Origin: CAWBRY01 sp963791295
GTDB taxonomy: Bacteria > Bacteroidota > Bacteroidia > Chitinophagales > Chitinophagaceae
Assembly: GCA_963791295.1 (NCBI GenBank)
Contig: CAWBRY010000001.1
Span: 682,001 to 746,000 of the forward strand
Direction: 5' to 3'
Length of the DNA stretch: 64,000 bases
Shown piece by piece: positions 1 through 8,451 of this stretch (positions are counted from its first letter, which is position 1; each line of letters starts with the position of its first letter). The position numbers were made by a program, and so were the translations under genes. The notes under the pieces are model-generated. The model was not told the DNA's origin and searched no databases. It saw nothing but the letters and a program-made list of their open reading frames with translations.

Positions 1-915
1 GGAAGCGGACTGCTGCATATACTCGTAATTGTGGACTTCCTCTGCTTTTCGATAGGCTTTGACACCATAGAAATACAGTGAATCCTGGGATCCCCACTTA
101 TCAAACCACCTTGCGAGGCTTAAGTGGCTTTCAATCTCGCTGATGGCTTTATTCATCGATAAATAAATATCGCTAGTATGATGGGATGCTGATTCTAAAG
201 CATAATTGATGAAATAATGCGCAGAGTCTTTTTGATTTTTTCGGATATAAATATTTCCTAACAGGCAGGAAATTTCTGCCGAAAACTGATCTTTTATTTC
301 TGGCGGCACCATCTTCATATTTTGGAAGGCGATTTTTCCATACTTCAGGGCGCTGTCGATATTGTTTTTCTTGAAATAAATATCTCCATAATTGTAGGGC
401 TGGAGAATGATGTTACGGGGATCATCCGTTTTATATTTATCAGCCTCGTGAGAATATTGCAGGGCTTTTTCCAGGTCACCCTGAGCCTTATAGTTGAGAC
501 CTATGAAATTCAACGCGAGGTTACGTGTGTTTTGGGGAATCTCATCTAATTCAAGTATTGCCTGAAAATTTTCTATTGATTTGATGGATTCACCTATTTG
601 CATCTGGGAAAAACCAAGCATGAATCGAATACCCGCTTCCTGATTTTTGTGGTTTATTTTTTGAGTAATCCTCAAAGCTTCGCTTAAATAACCCATCGAT
701 TGGTACACATCGTCGGTTTTTGTCGCTACTGAAAGCGTAGCCAGTATATCGACTTTGATCGAGTCTTCCTTGGAATGATTGTGTAGTATCATCGTCAGAC
801 TATCAACCAAATGATTAGAAGTAAGAGGTTGAGCTAAACCTCCTCTTATGGACATTGAAAAAAGGAGGATCAAAAGACACTGCCGGCACCTGGAGAAAGG
901 CTGAATGAAAACCAT
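1..915 (-). CDS. TPR-repeat protein, N-terminal part (runs off the left edge)
   Basis: The frame is open from an ATG at 915 to the window edge. Residues 1-32 look like a signal peptide (positive start, hydrophobic LLILLFSMS stretch, then GLAQP). The rest is helical TPR-like sequence with repeated units such as KALQYSHEADKY and SALKYGKIAFQNM. In Bacteroidota such exported TPR N-termini often precede a transmembrane segment and a LuxR-type or histidine-kinase output domain, but that part is outside the window, so function is open. It starts 2 bp after the stop of the TonB receptor, which implies co-transcription. Confidence 0.75.
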   Translation of the reverse strand, partial: MVFIQPFSRCRQCLLILLFSMSIRGGLAQPLTSNHLVDSLTMILHNHSKEDSIKVDILATLSVATKTDDVYQSMGYLSEALRITQKINHKNQEAGIRFMLGFSQMQIGESIKSIENFQAILELDEIPQNTRNLALNFIGLNYKAQGDLEKALQYSHEADKYKTDDPRNIILQPYNYGDIYFKKNNIDSALKYGKIAFQNMKMVPPEIKDQFSAEISCLLGNIYIRKNQKDSAHYFINYALESASHHTSDIYLSMNKAISEIESHLSLARWFDKWGSQDSLYFYGVKAYRKAEEVHNYEYMQQSAS

Positions 916-917
916 GA

Positions 918-3770
918 TTAAAGTTTAATAACCAGGTCTAAAAAAAATGACCGGGGCTGTATAGCCATTGTAAAATAATTTGCATTGGGGTTGGATTGTC
1001 TCTTCTCCGGACTGAATTGCTGGGTCTCAAATGTTTCAAATGGGAAACCGCTGGAAATTGGCGCGGTCCACTCAATCACAGCAAAATGATTAAAGAAATT
1101 GTTGACGGTAGCCTGTAGTTTTATTTTGTCGGTGAAAGCATATGAAACATGAAAATCAAATTGACTGAACGCTGGCAAGTAAAATGTTTCACTTGTGTTA
1201 GCTGCTCGTTTACTCACGTAATTCATATTAACATCTGCATACCATTTTTGTCTTTTATATGAAGATGTCAGGTTAATCATGACAGGCGCTGCCTGATCAC
1301 TGATTCTCTTGCCTGAACGGTCGATGATAGTGTCATCAAATTGGCCCGTTCCTCTTAAATCGTAAAACATATACTTGTCCGAATAAAATTGCTGCACAAC
1401 GGCATTGCACCTAAAACTAAAATGCGAGGATAGGTTGAAATTGCCTTCCAATTCTATTCCCACTGTATGTACTTTGTTATAAAGAGTCGGGGTAGAGTAG
1501 TAACTGGATAAGGAGCCCGAGTCGTTGGCAAACCCAATGCGGGGCACATTTTTTAGGACGCATAAGAATGGCGTAGCTGTGAAATTTGTATTCCTTCCTT
1601 CGTATTTGATGCCGGCTTCTAATTGGATAGTTTGCTGTGCTTTTTCCTTTACCACAGAAGCAGCTTGCTGGTTTGCTATATAATTACTGACATCGGGTAA
1701 TTTATTGCCCAGAGAATAGCGTATATAATAAGCCAATGAATTACTTACCTTAAAATTGAGGCCGCCGCTGATGGAAAATGTCCTTAAACTTTTCCTGAAT
1801 CGTTTCAATGGTTTCAATGTTACCACGATGCTATCGTAAAGGGTGAGGGGATTTTTATCAACACCGCCATCTGGGGAAGTTAGGGAGGCATCAGGGGTGA
1901 TAAATGAATTGTCAATGCTAAACGATTCGTATCGGCATCCCCAATCTAAATTCAATTTTGGAGTTATATCCCAGTGATGACCGAAAAACACGGCATTTTG
2001 AGAAAGCTTTATATCGTTGTATTGGATGCCACCTACCCCGTACCATCCCACGCCATTTGGATCAGTCAATTCATGAGGAGGGTCTCCATTATCCGGCAAA
2101 TATTCTATTGAAACCAATCTTGGCTTGTCTTCAATAGTCGTAAAAGCTAATGCGGATGGTGGCGCAGTATATGATTCATATCTTCCCAAGGAGAAGAAGA
2201 AGCCGGCGTTAAATTTCATATGATGCAGATTTTTGGTAGCAATGCCCTGATACACTAAATCTTTTTGCCGTATTTTCTCAAAGGAAAGTGGCGTAAAGAG
2301 TAGGGAATTCGGAGAAATTTCTTCCCCGGGTAGCTGAAGATTGGATGAATATATGAAAGGATCAGGCTGTGAAAAATCTATGGTCTGCGTGACGGAACCA
2401 TAGTCTTTTCCCGATCGGGAATCACTAAATCGATATGTCCCGCTATTGGCAAGCAAATTATTGAATGCAAAAAAGAGAAAACTGTTAACCTGGAAAGGAT
2501 ATACGATGATTGTAGCATTAGATTCCAGTTTCTTATCGGAAAGACGAATGGTATGCTGCATCTTCCATTTTTTATGAAGACGTTGTTCCCAATGTAGACT
2601 GATAGCCTTATCCTGGAAGTGATTTAGATCTTTACTGTTAAAATCAACTTGATTGATACCCTGGCCCACGGAAGGGATTCTTACATGAACATCGGGAAGA
2701 GATATAGAACTCGTGTTATCAAAACGGCCGGCTGGATGTGGATGGACAAAGTCCTGGGTCGGAACAAATTCAAATGAGGTAGTCCGGTCATTCAGCCATT
2801 TTGCATTCAATTGGATGTGGCCTGAAGAATAGTTCCTGCGAATATTGATCTTAAGTTGTCCTCCTTTGCTTAACGGGTATCCAGGATATTTAGGCCCATT
2901 CGCATGGCGATAGTGTCCTCCTAAGTAATAAGTCCATGAACTGTCGTTTTTGTGAATGGGCCCACTGGTACCAATTTCAAGTTTATAATACGGATTCTTG
3001 CCATTACCTTCCAATCCAAACCGGGAAACGATTTGGCCTTCAAATTTATTTGTGCCGGTTTTGGTGATATAATTAAAGATACCGCCCGGCGCATTTACTC
3101 CAAGTATAGATGCAGAGCCTCCACGGACGGCCTCTATTCTTTGAATACTTAAATCCGCTCTTAAAAAGCCATCCGGCCGCATTGTTCCGGAGAAAGGACT
3201 AACAGGCAATCCGTCCTCCTGCATCGATACATAGTAATAACCGCCATCTAGTATCATTCCTCTTGAAAAAACACTGTTTAATATTTCTCCCCGGGCAGAA
3301 TTGACGTAAACTCCCGGTACGAGGCGAAGCAATTCAGCGGCACTATTAGGAATAATGCTTGCCAATTGCTCACTCTTAAGGGTTGTAATGGCAATTGACG
3401 ATTCAATGCGTTTGCGAGGATCAAATACTCCGGTTACTATGAGGTCGCTGAGTTGTTCAATCGATCGTTCCAAACTGATCTTCAGGAAAGAAATTTCCTT
3501 ACTGATAGAAACGAATTGCGTGGCATATCCAACAAAAGAGACTTGTAAAGTATCACCGGATTTTGCGAGGATATTGAACCGGCCCCCTGAATTAGAAATT
3601 GCCGATTGCGAACCGTTATTTACCCTTATGGTAGCCCCTGACAACTTCTCGCCAGTTGATATATCAAATATGACTCCTTTGACCTGGCCAAAAGCTGAAT
3701 GAGTTATTCCCACCCATAAAAGGAATAATACCACCCTTCCATGGATCGAAGATGGTTTCATAAGCTTCAT
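918..3770 (-). CDS. TonB-dependent receptor with carboxypeptidase-regulatory-like N-terminus
   Basis: 950-residue outer-membrane receptor, predicted to import a siderophore, metal chelate or other small ligand using TonB energy. Residues 1-28 are a signal peptide ending SAFGQ. Residues 30-105 are a CarboxypepD_reg-like beta domain (VKGVIFDISTGEKLSGATIRV). The plug follows at about 115-245 (AAELLRLVPGVYV, SVFSRGMILDGGYY, RIEAVRGGSASILG) and the 22-strand barrel fills the rest. Length is normal for iron-complex receptors (900-950); the plug resembles Fe(III)-dicitrate-type receptors more than SusC, and no SusD partner is present. A second Met at codon 4 could be the start. The ligand cannot be read from sequence. 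Confidence 0.92.
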   Translation of the reverse strand: MKLMKPSSIHGRVVLFLLWVGITHSAFGQVKGVIFDISTGEKLSGATIRVNNGSQSAISNSGGRFNILAKSGDTLQVSFVGYATQFVSISKEISFLKISLERSIEQLSDLIVTGVFDPRKRIESSIAITTLKSEQLASIIPNSAAELLRLVPGVYVNSARGEILNSVFSRGMILDGGYYYVSMQEDGLPVSPFSGTMRPDGFLRADLSIQRIEAVRGGSASILGVNAPGGIFNYITKTGTNKFEGQIVSRFGLEGNGKNPYYKLEIGTSGPIHKNDSSWTYYLGGHYRHANGPKYPGYPLSKGGQLKINIRRNYSSGHIQLNAKWLNDRTTSFEFVPTQDFVHPHPAGRFDNTSSISLPDVHVRIPSVGQGINQVDFNSKDLNHFQDKAISLHWEQRLHKKWKMQHTIRLSDKKLESNATIIVYPFQVNSFLFFAFNNLLANSGTYRFSDSRSGKDYGSVTQTIDFSQPDPFIYSSNLQLPGEEISPNSLLFTPLSFEKIRQKDLVYQGIATKNLHHMKFNAGFFFSLGRYESYTAPPSALAFTTIEDKPRLVSIEYLPDNGDPPHELTDPNGVGWYGVGGIQYNDIKLSQNAVFFGHHWDITPKLNLDWGCRYESFSIDNSFITPDASLTSPDGGVDKNPLTLYDSIVVTLKPLKRFRKSLRTFSISGGLNFKVSNSLAYYIRYSLGNKLPDVSNYIANQQAASVVKEKAQQTIQLEAGIKYEGRNTNFTATPFLCVLKNVPRIGFANDSGSLSSYYSTPTLYNKVHTVGIELEGNFNLSSHFSFRCNAVVQQFYSDKYMFYDLRGTGQFDDTIIDRSGKRISDQAAPVMINLTSSYKRQKWYADVNMNYVSKRAANTSETFYLPAFSQFDFHVSYAFTDKIKLQATVNNFFNHFAVIEWTAPISSGFPFETFETQQFSPEKRQSNPNANYFTMAIQPRSFFLDLVIKL

Positions 3771-3901
3771 ATTTTCTCTTCAAATGTATAGGAGAATCAA
3801 ACGAAGACTTGGGTCATTTATCAGTCGGTCAGTTCGATTGAGTAATTGGTAAAAGGGTAAGTAAAGGAAAAAAAATTGCCAGCGTTATTAAAAGGTAGAC
3901 T

Positions 3902-5608
3902 TTATGGCAAATCATTTTTTCCGTTGAAGAACGTTCTCACCTCATCCAACTCCGGTCTTTTTGAGTCCGGAGAACTGGCGATTTGGAGTAGTTGTTGGAA
4001 ATAAGATTTTGCTTTTTCTATCTCATTCATTTTGCGGGCAGCCAATCCTGCTCCATAAAGACCATTAAATCGCTTCGGATGTTTTTTCAAATCTATCTCA
4101 TATGCTTGCAAAGCTTCATCAGGCTTATTCATCGCCAAAAGCATATCACCTAACAACTCTCTTGCAGGAATGACTTCACCCGGCGTGACCGGATGCTTTG
4201 CCGTTTGATCTTCCAGGTCAGCCGCTGCGCTCATCAAACGGATGGCTTCTGCGAAATTTCCCTCTTTTAATTGCACCCAGGCCCTGGCTGTCTGAATTTG
4301 GATGTCAACCTGTCCTGCACTATAAGAATCTTTTTGTTTCATTAAGGTATCTCGCAAATTGATCAGCGTATTTAGTTCTGACGCAAATAACTTCTTTTCG
4401 CCTGTGTGTAACGCACCCAATGCCCGCGCAAAATGAGTGATCGCTTCCTGCCAGGGAAATTTTTTCCACGGGAAGTTTGCAGGATATATTTCGAGTTGGG
4501 ACGCTTCCTTCCACAATTTATTTTCAAGGACATATCGGGCAGGAACGGCCGCAAAACAATAGGCGCCTTTGAAATTGACAGGAGAAACTTCCTTTATCGT
4601 CTTGAGATAATCCCATTGCTTTTTTGCAAGATCATTCTGGCCTTTTTGTAAGTAGCCATATACTAAATAATCAATGCCATGCAATTCCTCATCCCAATGA
4701 CCGGAGATACCGGAATTTTCACCATAGCATACGGCAGCAGCAGTGGCAAGCAGATTTGATTGAATGCATTCATCCCATAAGCCCAGCCTGACAAAAATAT
4801 GAGAGGGCATATGCTGTGCATGAGCCGATGAAGGCGCAATGGAAGCATATTTCCTTGCCGCGGGTAATGCCATTGCCGCCAGCTCGGGATAATCATAACT
4901 ATGAATTAGATAATGGACAATACCCGGATGGTTGGGTTGCGCGAGATACATTGAATCTAAAATGGCTCCGGCCTTTCTTTGACTGGCAAAGGTTGTATCA
5001 GTGGGTTTAGCTGCTGCATCGAGCGACAGAGCATAAAAAACGGCGGCTTCTTTATCGCGCGGAAACCTTGAATATAATTCTTCCATTTCCTTTTCAAACC
5101 GCGCTGCTCTTGTCCAATGATCTACTTTGTTCCAATCTTCATAATACGAGGCGATAGCATGGATATATCCGGACTCTTTGCCTGACTGTCCCGCGAGGCG
5201 TTGCGCAATCTCCAGAGCTCTGCTTCCTTTTTCAAGTTCAACCTTCGTAGGAGGCGCCCACAGAGGATGCCAATTGCTCATCGCTACTCCCCAATAAGCC
5301 ATAGCACAATCGGGTTCCTCATCGATAATTTTTGCAAACACTTTTTCTGCTTCGTCATATTCAAAAGAATGAAGCAGTGATATGGCCAGGTTCATATCAG
5401 CCTTTACCTTTTGAGAACAAGAAGTTTCAAATTCAACTTGCCCGAATTGCTTATCCGGCGGTCCACAGAGGACAATGTCGCCCCGTTTTAGATTGATGGA
5501 ATCAATTGTTTCTCCGCTGGGAAATTTGTTTTTTGAACGACAGGATATAAGGGTCAATAAACCACCGGTAACCAGCACCAGTAGAATTTTATACCAATGG
5601 ATTTTCAT
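3902..5608 (-). CDS. TPR-repeat lipoprotein
   Basis: About 568 residues from the preferred ATG at 5608; an in-frame ATG at 5644 adds 12 residues. The preferred start puts a classical lipoprotein signal at the N-terminus: MKIHWYKILLVLVTGG followed by lipobox LISC, so the mature protein is lipid-anchored. The body is TPR-like helical pairs (YDEAEKVFAKIIDEEPDCAMAY near residue 80; KPDEALQAYEIDLKKHPKRF near 510) and a conserved HMPSHIFVRLGLWDECIQSN segment. It belongs to a widespread TPR family with no defined reaction; a scaffold role is inference. It is followed after about 130 bp by the TonB receptor on the same strand. Confidence 0.82.
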   Translation of the reverse strand: MKIHWYKILLVLVTGGLLTLISCRSKNKFPSGETIDSINLKRGDIVLCGPPDKQFGQVEFETSCSQKVKADMNLAISLLHSFEYDEAEKVFAKIIDEEPDCAMAYWGVAMSNWHPLWAPPTKVELEKGSRALEIAQRLAGQSGKESGYIHAIASYYEDWNKVDHWTRAARFEKEMEELYSRFPRDKEAAVFYALSLDAAAKPTDTTFASQRKAGAILDSMYLAQPNHPGIVHYLIHSYDYPELAAMALPAARKYASIAPSSAHAQHMPSHIFVRLGLWDECIQSNLLATAAAVCYGENSGISGHWDEELHGIDYLVYGYLQKGQNDLAKKQWDYLKTIKEVSPVNFKGAYCFAAVPARYVLENKLWKEASQLEIYPANFPWKKFPWQEAITHFARALGALHTGEKKLFASELNTLINLRDTLMKQKDSYSAGQVDIQIQTARAWVQLKEGNFAEAIRLMSAAADLEDQTAKHPVTPGEVIPARELLGDMLLAMNKPDEALQAYEIDLKKHPKRFNGLYGAGLAARKMNEIEKAKSYFQQLLQIASSPDSKRPELDEVRTFFNGKNDLP

Positions 5609-5751
5609 TTTTCTAAGATACATTTCGGGTATATCTTTCATCAAAGGTCAGAATAATTTTCTCATCCATCGTCCTTGAGACCGTGCCAGGAGAATGCGGC
5701 CGAAAAATTGCTGGATACCGGTGAAGTTCTCTTGAAATTTCTTTCATCAAT

Positions 5752-6815
5752 ATGCCAATCATTCAATTCACCGAAAGAGGGTTGTTTTGTTCCCAGGGCG
5801 CTTTCTATATAGATCCCTGGAAGCCAGTAGAAAAAGCGATCATCACGCATGCGCACAGCGATCATGCAAGGCCCGGAAGCAATCGTTATCTATGTCACCA
5901 TCATAGTAAGCCTTTACTTAAACTTCGGCTGGGTGATGTTGATGTCGAAACTCTACAGTGGGATGATCCTATCCTGATAAATGGGGTAAAAGTTTCCCTG
6001 CATCCTGCGGGTCACATCATTGGATCTTCCCAAATCCGGTTGGAATACCAGGGTGAGGTTTGGGTGGTAAGCGGAGATTATAAAACAGAGAACGACGGGA
6101 TTAGCCAGGCTTTTGAACCCGTGCATTGTCATACATTCATCACTGAATCTACTTTTGGATTACCGATCTACAATTGGAAACCCCAGGAAATATTTACCGG
6201 GAAATAGGTCAATGGATCCTTCAATCGCATGAAGCCGGAAAGGTTCCGGTATTGATCGGATACAGTCTGGGCAAAGCACAACGCCTGCTTCAATGCGTTT
6301 CGTCAATAACCGATAACATTTATGTGCACGGCGCCATCTGGAATATTCATCAAACGCTGAAGCAAAATGGATTTCAAGCTCCCGAAGTAAAAAGAGTAAT
6401 GCCGGAATTGGCAAAAGAATACCTACCGCAATGCCGTCATACTCGCACCTCCAAGTGCGGATGGCACTCCCTGGATGAAACGATTTTATCCATACAGCGT
6501 TGCAACATGCAGCGGATGGATGCAGGTACGCGGCAATGCTAGGAGAAGAAATACCGATGCAGGTTTTGCATTGAGCGATCATGCCGATTGGAATGGATTA
6601 TTGCAAGCGTGAATGCAACAGGTGCTTCACAGGTTTATGTAACCCATGGCTTTCAATCTGCATTCAGCCGCTACCTAAATGGATTGGGGAATCAAGCAGG
6701 CGAAGTAGTAACGGAATATGGTGGTGAAGAAGAGGAAGAAGAAAAACCAACCACAACAAAGCGCAAGAAGAAGAAATGGACTTCACCTCCAGCCAACCCG
6801 GAAGATCCAATATGA
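5752..6815 (+). CDS. Ligase-associated DNA exonuclease (metallo-beta-lactamase fold), frame broken by indels
   Basis: Metallo-beta-lactamase/beta-CASP nuclease of the family encoded beside bacterial ATP-dependent DNA ligases, expected to trim DNA ends. Visible: metal-binding THAHSDHA near residue 33, HPAGHIIGSSQI near 85, SGDYK near 107, then in other frames KVPVLIGYSLGKAQRLLQ and GFALSDHADWNG, typical for this family. The frame changes near 6185, 6425 and 6605, yet all pieces together give about 350 residues, the normal family size. The stop overlaps the ligase start by 4 bp (ATGA), so the two are translationally coupled. The indels look like sequence errors; no motif is missing. Confidence 0.85.
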
Positions 6816-8422
6816 AAGCATTTGCCAACCTGATATCGAAGTTAGGCACCAGTACAAAGACCAATGATAAGCTGGATGCATTGGTTCATTATTTTCAAAC
6901 AGCAGCAGGATGCGGATAAGGTTTGGGTGATTGCGCTTATTCAGTGGCAGAAGGCCGAAGCGATTGTTAAGTTCGTCATTTTTGCGGCTATGGTGCATCG
7001 AAGCGACCCAGCTTCCGGATTGGCTATTTGAAGAATGCTATCATACGGTGGGCGATCTTGCCGAGACAATTTCTTTGTTCTTGCCGGAAAGTCGCTGAGA
7101 TGAACTACATCAGATACCCTCCTTTCTTATTTTATTAATAAACTTGGTGGAAATTGAAAAGCAACCTGAAGCAGTTAAGAAGGAATTCATCATGTCCAAT
7201 TGGGCGATCATGGACAAAGATGAACGATTTGTTTTCAATAAATATTGACAGGCAATTTCCGGATCGGCGTTTCCCAAAAGATGATCGTCAATGCGCTTGC
7301 CAAAATTGTAGATGCAGGATCCAAGTTCGATCGCTCACCGGATCAGTGGAAATTGGGATCCGGCAACGACTTCATTTAATGATTTGTTGAGTGGAGAATC
7401 ATTTGCAACTGATTTTTCAAAACCCTATCCATTTTACCTTGCCTATGCAGTGGAAGATGTCAAAGAATTAGGAGCTGAAGCGGAATGGCAGGCAGAATGG
7501 AAATGGGATGGGATCCGCGGGCAATTGATCAGACGAAATCAACAGGTGTTTGTGTGGAGTCGCGGCGAAGAATTGATCACGGATAAATTTCCCGAATACC
7601 AGGTTTTTGACAGATCGTTACCCGAAGGATTGGTTTTGGATGGAGAGATCATTCCGGCAAGAGATGGAAACCCCTTCCGTTTTGCTTTATTGCAAACAAG
7701 GATCGGCCGAAAAAATATCACCAAAAAAAATCTTCAGGATGCGCCGATCGTATTTTTTGCTTATGATCATGCTGGAATATGAAGGCGAGGATATCCGGAT
7801 GCAACCATTGGTAGAACGAAGCAGCGTTATTGGAAAAGATCGTGATGGAAGCGAATCAGCCATCATTAATATTATCTCCCATGATTACAATTTTCAAGCT
7901 GGGATGAATTGGCAACAGTCCGGACAGCAGTCGACGGGATTCTGGCGCCGAAGGGATCATGTTAAAAAGAAAATCATCCCCCTACCTGGCGGGACGGAAG
8001 GTCGGCGACTGGTGGAAATGGAAGATCGATGCACTGGTGATCGATGCAGTGATGATCTATGCGCAGAAGGGGCATGGACGAAGGAGCAATCTTTATACGG
8101 ATTATACATTCGCAGTCAAGGATGGGGACAAACTGGTGAGTTTTGCCAAAGCTTATTCAGGACTTACCGATAAGGAAATTGCACAGGTGGATTCTTTTGT
8201 GAGAAGGAATTCCTTGGAAAAATTCGGACCGGTCAGAACAGTCAAGCCGGAATTGGTTTTTGAAATTGCATTTGAAGGAATTGCTGCTTCCAACCGGCAT
8301 AAATCCGGCGTAGCCCTGCGATTTCCGCGCATTAACCGATGGAGACATGATAAACCTGTATCTGAGATATCAATACCCTCGATGATTTGAAAAGAATGCT
8401 TGAGCAATATGGAAAGCGGTGA
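6812..8422 (+). CDS. ATP-dependent DNA ligase, frame broken by many indels
   Basis: Nucleotidyltransferase-type ATP-dependent ligase, about 530 residues when frames are joined. The start MKAFANLISKLGTSTKTND overlaps the exonuclease stop. Catalytic motif I is EWKWDGIRGQ with the adenylated Lys codon at 7501-7503; downstream are FVWSRGEELIT, LPEGLVLDGEII, KRKSSPYLAGRKVGDWWKWK and the motif V-like DALVIDAVMIYAQ. The C-terminus ends LEQYGKR at 8420-8422. At least eight frame changes occur, densest at 6900-7350 and 7750-7960. Exonuclease plus ligase are two members of a known four-gene repair set; the helicase and phosphoesterase members do not follow here. Confidence 0.83.
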
Positions 8423-8444
8423 GTAGTGAGTGGTGAGTGGTGAG
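8418..8444 (+). repeat. Short heptamer tandem repeat at the ligase stop
   Basis: About 3.5 copies of a 7-bp unit (GAGTGGT, first copy GAGTAGT) run from the last ligase codons into the gap before the convergent outer-membrane gene. The ligase TGA lies in the first copy. No hairpin is evident. Such tracts expand or contract by slippage, which could alter the ligase tail. Confidence 0.6.
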
Positions 8445-8451
8445 AACTTAT

